Shown: piece by piece, positions 1 to 10,352 of the stretch
Layout: every line of letters begins with the position of its first letter
Numbering within the stretch: position 1 is the first letter of the stretch
From: Onthophagus taurus
Lineage: Eukaryota; Arthropoda; Insecta; Coleoptera; Scarabaeidae
NCBI RefSeq assembly: GCF_036711975.1
Contig: NC_091967.1
Location: 8,494,001-8,558,000 of the forward strand
Length of the DNA: 64,000 nucleotides
Direction: 5' to 3'
Made by a program: the position numbers and the translations under genes
The notes under the pieces: model-generated
Told to the model about the DNA's origin: nothing
The model's database searches: none
Seen by the model: only the letters and a program-made list of their open reading frames with translations

Positions 1-2579
1 AGTCATATTTATTGTTAATCATCCCAGGACCTAAGAAGACTGTAGGTCAGGTTGGAGACAGGCGTGGGATGAAGATGATTGAAAGGAAATGTTAAGGCAG
101 GCCAAGGTTTACAATGAGCTGTAAAAAAACCATATGAACGCAATCGTATAGTTTTGGGCTGATATTGTAATACTTTTTATTTTGCGTATATATACGATCT
201 TGCTCCTAAAGGGTAAATTGCAGCTTATTATTGTTCATAGAAACGTTATTCCAATTACACTCAGTTTATTTCAAAATTTCTGGCAAATATATAATAACTC
301 CAATAAAACTGGAATTAAGATAAGAGAGTTACTAAGAGAGTTAGTATTTCCCAGACACGTTGACAAGATTAGATAGATCTTGTGGCACGTCTGTGTGATT
401 CTGTTTTTGGGAACAAATGATCTAAATACGAAAAAGGACCTCCAAAATAATTTAAGAAACGATTTGAGTTCAGTAACCACGCTAACCGAAATGCAAATTG
501 GAAAAAAATATCTGAAGCTAACTTGGTCAGTCTTTAGAAGTTCAAAAACAAGTCTGGGATTAACATGACCACGCAGAAATTTTCAAGAAAATATCAGGAA
601 TTACACATGACTAATTGAAGAAGATTTTTATTGCACTCCAGACATTAATAAAAGACCACACACTGTAAAACATTCATCGGGAGACGATAAAACCATGAAT
701 CATATTGATAAGTTTATCAAAGTGACACCCAAAAAATGCGTTTGGAGATTTTGATGATTTTTGAGGATTAATTTTACAAATGAGTTCATCAGAAATTCTT
801 AATAAACATCCAAGCACAAAATTAATATACCAATGTTAAATCAAGAATTTTATTAATTTTTTTATCGATTTTTTCCGCTCTTATAAATATTCATAAGCGA
901 TACAGGAAACTTTCTACGATCTTGGAAATAACAAAAAAAAATGACCCATATATTCCTAGGAAATAATAAAAAGGAAACAGAAAGAGTACAAAAAACTCAT
1001 TATATCTCTTTCAACGTTTCTAAAGTCGGGTTCTTTTTTGCTTTGACGATTAAAACCGCAAATTCAAGGTCTTTCTATGGATGGAGAAAGCTATGAAGCA
1101 AAAACTAACACGAATAGAGAAAGAAAATGGTGATGTTTAAAAAAAAACTCTAGAAAGCTAGTTTTTGAGGATTAAGTTGGTATTTTGAAATTTGACATAT
1201 TGAGATTTTTTAAGGTTAAAATCGGGTCGAAAATAAAATGGTAATGGTGATTTTTTTTAGCGTGATCTTATTTTTATTACACTAAATAGAAGATATATAA
1301 CGAAATCTTTGGCAAAAGATTGGTTTAAACGCGCCAAAAATTTGGAAAATGTTCGAAATTCTAACTCTTTTAAACGTTAAAAGTTTAAAACAACCTAATA
1401 ATATCCGCAACAAACAGTTACACAACTTATTACCGCATCGTTTCAAACGAAACGTTAAATAACTTTCGTTTTTATTTAATTTTTTTGTTTCGTCTTCTCT
1501 CAAACTCATAAACAATTTAATTAATTTTTTATTATGGGCTAATTGAAATTTTATAATAACAATAAACTAAGATAACCTTACTTCTATATTCATAGTAATT
1601 TAATACCAACTGTAAGTTGTCAAATTCATTTTTGTATGTTCGCCACTTATTTCACTGAATGTTTGTTCTCATTTTAAAATATTATAAGTAAACAATGTAA
1701 ATTATTTATAATTTTTATCTTGACATACCCACTTTAAACATTACATCATTTGCACAAGTAGATAAAATTTAAATCCCAAAGACACAGAATTTTGATCTTA
1801 CACGCTTTAACATGTTCTTCTTTTTAGCTTATAAAATAAAATGTCGTCTTACCTGTTTCAAGATCGGGAAAAGAATACAGTCAAAACCACGTAAAGAAAA
1901 TCAAACAAACACTGAGTTAAAATATGAAAAAAATGAAGTCCACTTTATTAAAGCAAGTCTGCCAGAAAGTTTCGGTTGTGTATTTTTTTAACAATTTCAG
2001 CACATCGGTAAGAATGAAATCACGTTTTACAATAATTAAATACGGAACGAAGGAATAACGCGGAGAGACGTTTACACACAGACGTCTTACGAACGATTGT
2101 TTCGTACCGCGCAAGTCTGCTCCGGATATAGCGGAGTATAACGCGTCGATAGAGAAACGACGACGATTCTACGATGCGTGTTGGCGTTGTGAACGTTGTG
2201 GTGGTGGTACTCCATGCTCATGTGTTTTACCTGCGCCGCTACATCGTTTGTATTTCGGTTCTTAAACCGCATATTATGTTGATATTTACTTAAAGTAAAA
2301 ACAGAAAGTAAAAATTTACAACAATTTACTTAATTATTGTAATTTTGGTGTTCTTTTTGTTCCGAGAATTGTTTGTGTGATTCATTTCATATTAAAATGT
2401 TGAATGTTTGACATTGACATTGTCAACTTAACCTCTAAAATTATCAACATGTAAAGATGGATTAAAAAAATCAGAATAACGAGATTTATAGGATTTAAAG
2501 ATTTTTTGTTTGTAGATAATAGGTTAAATACTTTTTATTTCGACATGATATCTCAATTAATTTCTAATATACATTTTTT
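1..2579. other. Gene-free AT-rich stretch
   Basis: No convincing gene was seen. Short open frames occur on both strands but lack splice context and recognisable motifs. The one exception is a weak SGNH-like relic near 370-560, listed separately. Confidence 0.5.
371..568 (+). pseudogene. Possible SGNH-hydrolase-like relic
   Basis: A short plus-strand frame encodes a stretch reading VILFLGTNDLN, which resembles the G-x-N-D block III of SGNH (GDSL) hydrolases preceded by a hydrophobic beta strand. About 40 further open codons follow. No GDS block or C-terminal D-x-x-H block was found nearby and there is no clear start codon. If real, it is a decayed fragment, perhaps of a retroelement ORF that carries an esterase-like domain. 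The match rests on a single motif. Confidence 0.2.
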
Positions 2580-3300
2580 TTTCATTTTTCAGCCAGAAAA
2601 ACTAGGCTAAATAGACCTATGCGAAGTTAGCCCCCATTTTTCTAGCCCCTAATTAGATAGGATTTTACATGTATAGTATTTTGATGATAAGAAGAGAACC
2701 ACTGAACCGATTTTGATAAACAATGTCTCATTCGAAAGCTGAATTCTTAGCCAATAAAGTTATTTGACAAGGTTTTATAACCTATTTGTCAAGTTTGACG
2801 TACAGTTTCATAGCCGAGTACTGAATTTATGCTTATTTTAAGTGATATTACAAAATACATGTCTTTAGTTATTTAAGTTTTTTATGAAAACGACAAAGTT
2901 TTTTGAAAAATAATAAGAGTAAAAAAAGTTTTAGAATTAAATTCCAAATGAAATGAAGTAGTATTGTATTAAATACACCAATAGGTTAAAAAAATCTGTC
3001 AAAATTTAGGAGACCATCACCCTTAATCAACCCTTTGAAATGCCTCAATTGGTCTCAACTTGCTACCAATTAATACCCTCGGTACACTCATAACGTATAC
3101 CAAATTTGGTTTTTCTAGCTTAATGTATTACAAAGATATTCAATGTTTTAAAAATTTAAGACCCAACTTTGAAGGCCTATAACTCCTCAGGGGTACAACT
3201 TAGTATAGAGATAAGTTGCGTTAAATCATCTTAATTTATTGTCCTCTACATGTCTCTGCTCTGTGTCGGTTCTTATGTGAATCACCCTGTATAGCTCAAA
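2580..3300. repeat. Decayed interspersed repeat
   Basis: Text typical of old insect DNA-transposon copies: a line containing ACTGAACCGATTTTGATAAA, a string of 'compare-and-decay' AT-rich sequence, and an end reading TCACCCTGTATAG. A similar CACCCTGTATA end appears near 17.09 kb. No open frame survives. Boundaries are approximate. Confidence 0.35.
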
Positions 3301-3828
3301 TCTTTATTAAATTTGCTTTAAAATGTTCTTTATTTCATGATATCAAAAATAAAGAATGATGCATAATCCAACGTCTTGGCTGCTTCGTTTTAATTATTTG
3401 TTGGGCACCTGATTCTTTTGCAGAAAGTGCTAAACATTGAAATTCTATTAGTGCGTTTTATTTTAGTAAAATAACATAAGTTTTATTTGAAATGTTTCGA
3501 GAAAACGAGTAATTTTTTTATTGAAAGGTTGAGTTTTAAACCAAAAAACGATTTAAAACCGCTTCGCCCCGTCGTCTTTACATTTTTTGTTTATTCACCT
3601 CCAGTATTCCTTCTTCACACAATAAATTAAGGAGGGGATGTTTGGAAGTTGATTCGCTAATAACACATTTTAGTTGATATGCGGGCATTTAAGGGCGATA
3701 AAGTAGTTTTGAAAAATAAGACTCAAGACTGAAAATAAGATTTATGCTGAGTGTTAGGTGATTAATTCATTATTAGGTATTAACTCATTTTTTTCGTCAC
3801 AATAAATTAATTTATCTTTTCTTTGCAG

Positions 3829-3870
3829 CTGAGCTTCGAAGTAAAATCCAAGGGAAACAACATCCATTCG
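3829..3870 (+). other. Possible 42-nt internal exon
   Basis: A good acceptor (pyrimidine tract ending TTTGCAG) and a strong donor (CATTCG|GTAAGT) bound 42 bases. Two frames are open: one reads LSFEVKSKGNNIHS, the other ELRSKIQGKQHPF with split codons at both ends. In the second reading it joins in phase to the candidate exon at 19509-19551. No family is recognised. It could be a small exon of a long-intron plus-strand gene or a chance pairing of splice signals. Confidence 0.25.
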
Positions 3871-4968
3871 GTAAGTCGTTTTCGATTTTATTAATTTACC
3901 AAAACATATCGGGATAATTCGCGATTTTAATCATGTGTAATGTTGCTGTAATTGCCAGCTTGAAAAACGGTACCATTCAATAAATTTTTGCGTTTTGTGC
4001 TTGAAAAATTATAAAGCTTTAATTATTAACATTGTCAAAACATAAAATAATTTGAAATCGAGCGTAAACCACTCCAAATAATACTAGTATAATCTAATTC
4101 AAACTTCTCAAACTCTTTTTTTGTGTCAAATAAAATGATTTCTTTGGAAAAATTTTTGGCTGCCAAATTATGTGGTATTTCAATTTAAACTTTTGCATAT
4201 ATTTTCATGATATATTTAACTGATTCTCTACGTTGCTTTAAACCTTTAAGTTATTTTAATTATGAATTTATTTAAAATATAAAAGTCGTTTTAAGTTTAT
4301 AATTAAATTCCAGGCAATAATTAGAAATTTCAAGAATTTTATAAGTTATCAAGTCCTCATGATGATTTGTTTTTAAGCTGATAAGATAAAATTAATCTTT
4401 ATTATATATTTTTTAAATAACCGGTTGAATCACGATCGTGTTTATTTATAAATAAAAATAACCGCATAATTATTTCTGATCTTGATCGTTTTGAGATAAA
4501 ATTTAAGTTTATAACCGTGAATTATGGACCGTTTTGAAACGTGTACTTGGTTATTATAGGTGACAAAGTGGGTATTAAACTACTTCCTGTACACCTTAAA
4601 TAATGATCTGTGTACGCGAAGGTTTAAGAGGTTAAGTTAGGAGGTGGAAGTTTATATTAGTTCAAGAAGTTGGTAAAATATTAGAAGTCCATTAAAAATC
4701 GACCCTTTTCCTACCTGTTTTTCTAAGAAAAAGCTTAGCCCATCCCGTCCGGCCCTTTTCATCGTAACCCAATGATTTCCTATTGTCCAAAAACTTTTTT
4801 TCATTCATTCCGGTTGAAAGAACTTTGGTTTAAAGAATGGTTTTTATCTGATTCTATTTTATTTGAAGCCACCGCCCATAATCTTTTGAGGTTAAAAAAA
4901 ATTGACTATGTTATTTATTATTTAATTTTATTTAATTTAGTTATAATTTTTTCTAACAACTAAAAAAA
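3871..4968. other. Intergenic, nothing recognised
   Basis: AT-rich sequence between the candidate small exon and the 3' end of the PRL-type phosphatase gene. No coding, RNA or repeat feature could be supported. Confidence 0.5.
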
Positions 4969-5463
4969 TTAGATTAAACAACAATATTTTTTCTTATTTT
5001 TTAAAAATCCTTTTGGACGATACTCTTCTAAATAATTTAATTGTTTCGTATTGATGGCACCTCTTCTTTTTTGCCGGATCAACTCAACAGCATCTTCGTA
5101 ATCCATTCCCAACTCAATAAGAGTTATTGCGACCATAACAGGTGCTCTTCCCAATCCTGCCACACAATGAACTGCAACGCATCCTTCGGGATTTTCTTGA
5201 TAAGCCATTTTTAATAAATCAAACCATCGCTCAACGAGATCTTTCGAAGGGGATCCACCATCGTCATAAACTAAATCGTGGACTTCAACACCACGTTCCA
5301 TCAACCATTCAATGTTATAACTAGGCTTACAAACCCTGATCACATGTTTCACCGTGTGTTTCTTCAGCTGATTTAAATATAGATTAATTGTGCAGTCAGA
5401 TGGCATATCAGTGATGAGGAATTTATAATTTTTGTATTCAAATTCCGAAGCTTCAAGTCTCAT
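4969..5463 (-). CDS. PRL-1: PRL-type protein tyrosine phosphatase (PTP4A family), intronless
   Basis: Predicted 164-aa dual-specificity phosphatase of the PRL/PTP4A family, a prenylated enzyme of plasma and endosomal membranes that also binds CNNM magnesium transporters. The signature loop HCVAGLGR gives catalytic Cys100 and Arg106. A conserved acidic loop (YDDGGSPS, residues 66-73) supplies the general acid. Cys45 lies where PRLs form a regulatory disulfide. The C-terminus is polybasic and ends CCLI, a CaaX prenylation box. The frame stays open upstream to 5532, but the only in-frame ATG is at 5463, which gives the family's usual start just before the first beta strand. The coding region has no intron, whereas animal PRL genes are usually interrupted, so a retroposed copy is possible. 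It is alone, with no neighbour within 1 kb. Confidence 0.88.
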   Translation of the reverse strand: MRLEASEFEYKNYKFLITDMPSDCTINLYLNQLKKHTVKHVIRVCKPSYNIEWLMERGVEVHDLVYDDGGSPSKDLVERWFDLLKMAYQENPEGCVAVHCVAGLGRAPVMVAITLIELGMDYEDAVELIRQKRRGAINTKQLNYLEEYRPKGFLKNKKKYCCLI

Positions 5464-6558
5464 TTTAATTTTTTTTATTGCTTTTGCTACTTTAATTTTC
5501 TTATGGATGTTGATCTTTACAGAATTCAGCACTATCCAAAACGAATTCTAACGTTTTTGCGACGTTTTCGTAATTTTCAAGAATAGTTTCCATACACATT
5601 TGATAACTCAATCAATTCAAAAAGAAAACTTATTTTGTTTCTTTGTTCTAGTGCGGATTGTGGAATAAACACTACTGAATGAGCTTTCGCAACCGGTGAG
5701 TATTCAATTAAATGTTATCACTTTTTGTTTTCTAGAAGTGTTCGTGTGGCGCCGCTGAGTGAGCCAAAAATAAGTTGTTCTTGTGGATCGTGCCCGCGGA
5801 ACCCGATAGTATTCCGTGTATTTATTTTATACCGGTAGATATCAGTGTTGGGTTTACTGTTCCGTCGAAAGATTATTACAAGGGCCACCAGTCTGGCTGC
5901 TTCGACAACGCGCTTTCAATGAATGACCTCTGTGTGTGTGCGCGCCAGTCTCTGGTTGTGACTCTCTCTGTGTGTATTGGTAAAACACAGCGTAGTCGAC
6001 GCAGATGATGCTTTAAAAAAAATCAGAGGCACATTGGACGAATTTAAAAGAATTTAATCGAAAGAGTACAATCACTAAAAATATGTTTCTTAGAAAACGA
6101 TATCTGAATTATTTTGGTTCCGATTAACTATTCCGTTTTAATCAGAAATACTTTTACAATCGCGGTTATTTCTTGAAATTAAAAACAAAAATTTTATGAG
6201 TAATATAATAATAATAATACAACTTTAAATAATATAAATACGGTCATAGTTTCCTGTTGATTCCTTTACGAATCAATTAAAGGAATTTTCGTCCTTGACG
6301 ACTTCTTTGTTTCCTTTTCTAACAATTACTCATAGGAATAAAACGTAATTTGCGGCTAAGAAAGCCATTCTATACGTTATTTTTAAAATTGAAACCAAGT
6401 GGGGGGATTTAAAATACAACAAACAAAACGCTCCTATATTCGGTATAAATATTGATGTCGCCGGTTGCGATTGCTATGAAACGTGATCTCCGGTAACGTG
6501 GAAGAGATCTGTTTATCTCGAATGTCAGCAGAAACTCAAAACAATAAATAATTATCTC
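5464..6558. other. 5' flank of the PRL gene; possible untranslated exon
   Basis: No coding region is supported. A plus-strand segment at about 5652-5695 is framed by TTGTTCTAG and CCG|GTGAGT and has stops in all three frames, so it could only be an untranslated exon. A GT/GC-rich patch (5890-6005) follows, with an open frame of 77 codons that I do not believe is coding. Confidence 0.3.
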
Positions 6559-7491
6559 ACAAGGGAAGTGTCACAACTGTGTCTCACCGATTTCGATGCA
6601 ATTTGGTACAGTCATAGAATGGGCCAAAATAAGGTTCGTACATTTTTTTATACGTGCGGTAAAAGCCCCTGGGGCGAGTTATAGGGGTTGAAAGTTTGGA
6701 GAAAAAGTACGTTTTCACTTATATTTTAAAAATGAAAAGTGCTATCAAAATTTGGTAAATTGTAACTGATATTCATTTTAAAAGAGCTTTCTTTTGATGT
6801 ATCACACATATACCAGAGGGTTAAGAAGGGCGAACTACCCCTATTTTTTTGGAATTATTTAAAAACCACCCTATCGATTTTGGCGGCATTAAGTATACTT
6901 CCAGCACGTTCAAAAATATTAGTTAAGGGTTTTTTCCCATTCGCTCTAGATCATCCCCAGCGAAGTTACGGGGGTTAACATGTAACCACTTTTCGTAAGA
7001 ATGATGTGATAAAATTGTCAGGTATTTTGAAAATACTTTAACAAAACCGTAAATTAGTCGCACAATAAAATGTTTAATGTAAAATAAGGCATAATACACC
7101 ATTTAGGGGTGGTTGGGGTTAACCACCCCCTTAAAAATTAATTCTATCCCGGGCATTACTTGTTGATTACGGCGAAATTTGGTACTGTGTTTGTTTTATA
7201 TTTGAAGTAAAAATTTTTGAAAATGGTTATAAGGGTTACAAATTAGGGGTAGTTTTTTGTTTATACCTCGAAGATGAAAACTGCCATCGTAACTGTGGTA
7301 TTGTTTTTTAAAAATCTATCTATCGATGTTCCACGAGGTAAACTACCCTCATTTTCTTTAAATAATAAATATAAAACTACTAGATAAATAAGATATTTTA
7401 TTTATTTATGAGTTAAAAAGCAACTGACAAAAAAAAATAGTTCAATATACCAAAGAAGTTTATTCTACATTACTAATTGACGTTTTTTATG
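6559..7491 (+). repeat. Left terminal inverted repeat of the pogo-like element
   Basis: Pairs base for base, with only a few mismatches, with the reverse complement of 9420-10352. Matched landmarks include the tip AAGGGAAGTGTCACAACTGT, the block around GCCCCTGGGGCGAGTTATAG and the inner end ACTAATTGACGTTTTTTATG. It lies upstream of the transposase, so any promoter must be in it or in 7492-7797. Confidence 0.9.
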
Positions 7492-7797
7492 TTCAATGTT
7501 AAATTTATTCTTTCATTAATTTAACACTTTTTTCCTATCTTCTATAAAATTCCTTTATTAATAAAGGAAAATTAATGAAAGAATAAATAGAAATTCTCTA
7601 TCACATCATTAACATTGTTAAGTTTATTTTTATTCTACATAATGTTGCCAAAAATACACCTACCAAAAAAATTTTGGCACAATATTTGTTTTTTTAGTGC
7701 CGCTTGCTAAAGGTCATTTCTCAAAATAGTTTTTTCTAGTATAAAAGAACGTGTGCCCAGTGGGTAGATTTTAGTTTCAGAGCAACTGACAGAAGCA

Positions 7798-9387
7798 ATG
7801 GTTACAATAAACCCAATAAACGTTTTAAATTTGCTAATGACAGTTTTTACTGTTATGAATATTCCCCAGACTCCTGTAAATGAAGCAGAAGTTAGTTTAA
7901 AAGAAAATATACAGCGTATTTTAATGGAAAGTATGGAAGACTACAATATGCAAATTGAAGACGAAACTGTATTAATTTTCGATTCATCCAATGGCATCAA
8001 TGACGGTCAGCAAATTATTGAAGACCAGGATACAACTGACAGGTTTGTAGAAGATACTGATGCTCATTGTCCATCGAAGGATGACATCGACTACGAGTAC
8101 AAATTAGAGGCGGTAAATTACTGGACAAGTGGGAAGAAAGGTTATTTGAAACTAGAAACCGTAAAAAACAAATACCGAAAAGTAACGTCAAAGACCCAAT
8201 TGCACAGATGGTCTAAATATATTGAAGAAAGAGGGACATACAAAGAAAAATTAGCAGAAATTACCGAATTTGTAATTAATCAAGCGAGAGCCGCCGTAGA
8301 TAATAAATTGCCACTACATGATATTGATATACGCAGATGGGCTATACAAGCTAGAAATGAAAAGAATTTATCTCCTCAACTGTTCAAAGCATCTCATAGC
8401 TGGGTGCAACGTTTTAAGAAAGCAAATCGGTTAGTAAGCCGAAAAATAACAAAATTTCTATCCCAAAAACAAATTGGAAATGTTGATCGAGTAAAAACTT
8501 TAGCAAAAGATTTCGTTAAAGAGGCAAAGCTACAAATCCAAATATATGGACCTGAAAACGCCTACAATTCGGATCAGAGCGGTTTTAACTTGGAATTCCA
8601 TTCGGGAAGAACATTAAGCGATTTAGGAGTTAAAACCGTAGAAAGTGTGGTCCAGTCGGTGTCATCTACAACGCACAGTTACACAATTCAACCCGTAATA
8701 TCTGCTGATGGGAAACTTCTTTCTCCACTTTTTATTGTTTTAAAAGAACCCTCTGGCAGCTTTGGACCGAGGGTAGCAAATACAATGTTTAAAGCAGACA
8801 ATATATACGTTTTGGCATCAAAATCTGGAAAGTTAACTTCAGAACACATGAAAAATTGGCTCCAAAATGTATATTTTCCAAATACTGGTTCTAAATCATT
8901 ATTATTATTAGATTCTTGGAGTGGCCATTGTCCTGAAGTTATTAGTGAAATAACTCCATCAGGTACTAATTTTAAACATTTATCTATACCTGCAGGGACA
9001 ACAGGTCAAATACAGCCCCTAGATGTATTTGGTTTCAGAATATGGAAAAATTTTATTAGAAGATTCTCTGATCAGATTATTCTTTACCAGTATGATGTCA
9101 ATTTACATCAGAGGGATAACATATTAAAATTGCAATCGTTGACGCATAACCAGTTGGCTTCCCCTCGGTTTATAAATGTTTTTAAATACGCATGGTTTGC
9201 AAGTGGCTATATAGAGGAGAGACCAGACCATTTTGAAAATCCCGTGGAAGTTTGCTTTTCGAGTGAGAAGCCAACGTGTGATATCTGTGGGGATATAGCG
9301 GTCATAACATGTGCATGGTGTAAAAAATCCTTATGTTTAAAACATTTTTTCCACGACTTTCATTTTTGCCAACACTACGTAGAATAA
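7798..9387 (+). CDS. Pogo/Tigger-like DDD transposase with C-terminal cysteine cluster
   Basis: Predicted 529-aa transposase that cuts and pastes the surrounding element. An acidic N-terminal leader of about 90 residues is followed by a helix-turn-helix region (about 95-145). A CENPB-type DNA-binding helix unit follows near 165-215, with the typical SWVQRFKK and SRKITKFLS strings. The DDE_1-type catalytic core has acidic residues at Asp259 (NSDQSG), Asp372 (LLLDSWSGH) and Asp409 (IQPLDVFG), giving 36 residues between the last two. The C-terminus (about 493-525) carries eight Cys/His-rich positions in a CxxC...CxxC...CxxHxxxxHxxC pattern that may bind zinc. The ATG at 7798 is the first in frame. 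No stop or frameshift interrupts it, so it may be active. Confidence 0.85.
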   Translation: MVTINPINVLNLLMTVFTVMNIPQTPVNEAEVSLKENIQRILMESMEDYNMQIEDETVLIFDSSNGINDGQQIIEDQDTTDRFVEDTDAHCPSKDDIDYEYKLEAVNYWTSGKKGYLKLETVKNKYRKVTSKTQLHRWSKYIEERGTYKEKLAEITEFVINQARAAVDNKLPLHDIDIRRWAIQARNEKNLSPQLFKASHSWVQRFKKANRLVSRKITKFLSQKQIGNVDRVKTLAKDFVKEAKLQIQIYGPENAYNSDQSGFNLEFHSGRTLSDLGVKTVESVVQSVSSTTHSYTIQPVISADGKLLSPLFIVLKEPSGSFGPRVANTMFKADNIYVLASKSGKLTSEHMKNWLQNVYFPNTGSKSLLLLDSWSGHCPEVISEITPSGTNFKHLSIPAGTTGQIQPLDVFGFRIWKNFIRRFSDQIILYQYDVNLHQRDNILKLQSLTHNQLASPRFINVFKYAWFASGYIEERPDHFENPVEVCFSSEKPTCDICGDIAVITCAWCKKSLCLKHFFHDFHFCQHYVE

Positions 9388-9419
9388 AAATAAATTTAAT
9401 ATTGAAAATTAATATAATA

Positions 9420-10352
9420 CATAAAAAACGTCAATTAGTAATGTAGAATAAACTTCTTTGGTATATTGAACTATTTTTTTTGTCAGTTGCTTTTTAACTC
9501 ATAAATAAATAAAATATCTTATTTATCTAGTAGTTTTATATTTATTATTTAAAGAAAATGAGGGTAGTTTACCTCGTGGAACATCGATAGATAGATTTTT
9601 AAAAAACAATACCACAGTTACGATGGCAGTTTTCATCTTCGAGGTATAAACAAAAAACTACCCCTAATTTGTAACCCTTATAACCATTTTCAAAAATTTT
9701 TACTTCAAATATAAAACAAACACAGTACCAAATTTCGCCGTAATCGACAAATAACGCCCGGGATAGAATTAATTTTTAAGGGGGTGGATAACCCCAACAA
9801 CCCCTATATGGTGTATTATGCCTTATTTTACACTAAACATTTTATTGTGCGACTAATTTACGGTTTTGTTTAAAGTATTTTCAAAATACCTGACAATTTT
9901 ATCACATCATTCTTACGAAAAGTGCTTACATGTTAACCCCCGTAACTTCGCTGGGGTTGATCTAGGGCGAATGGGAAAAAACCCTTAACTAATATTTTTG
10001 AACGCACTAGAAGTATACTTAATGCCACCAAAATCGATAGGGTGGTTTTTAAATAATTCCAAAAAAATAGGGGTAGTTCGCCCTTTTTAACCCTCTGCTA
10101 TATGTGTGACACATCAAAAGAAAGCTCTTTTAAAATGAATATCAGTTACAATTTACCAAATTTTGATAGCACTTTTCGTTTTCAAAATATAAGTGAAAAC
10201 GTACTTTTTCTCCAAACTTTCAACCCCTATAACTCGCCCCAGGGGCTTTTACCGCACGTATAAAAAAATGTGCGAACCTTATTTTGGCCCATTCTATGAC
10301 TGTACCAAATTGCATCGAAATCGGTGAGACACAGTTGTGACACTTCCCTTGT
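9420..10352 (-). repeat. Right terminal inverted repeat of the pogo-like element
   Basis: Reverse complement of 6559-7491, ending CACAGTTGTGACACTTCCCT just before 10352. The transposase stop lies only 33 bases before its inner edge. Confidence 0.9.

Larger units (their letters stand above)
6559..10352 (+). mobile_element. Complete pogo/Tigger-like DNA transposon with 933-bp inverted ends
   Basis: A 3.8-kb element whose two ends (6559-7491 and 9420-10352) are near-identical inverted repeats of equal length, beginning ACAAGGGAAGTGTCACAACT. The space between them is almost filled by one uninterrupted 529-codon transposase frame. Similarity extends weakly about eight more bases outward (ATTA.CT.AC), so the exact tip and any target-site duplication are unresolved. 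The intact frame and well-matched arms suggest recent insertion and possible autonomy. Such long inverted repeats are unusual for the pogo group, which typically has ends of tens of bases. Confidence 0.85.

Noticed and set aside
5775-6008. Plus-strand open frame of 77 codons
   Set aside because: GT/GC-rich low-complexity text with no homologue; more likely untranslated or promoter sequence.
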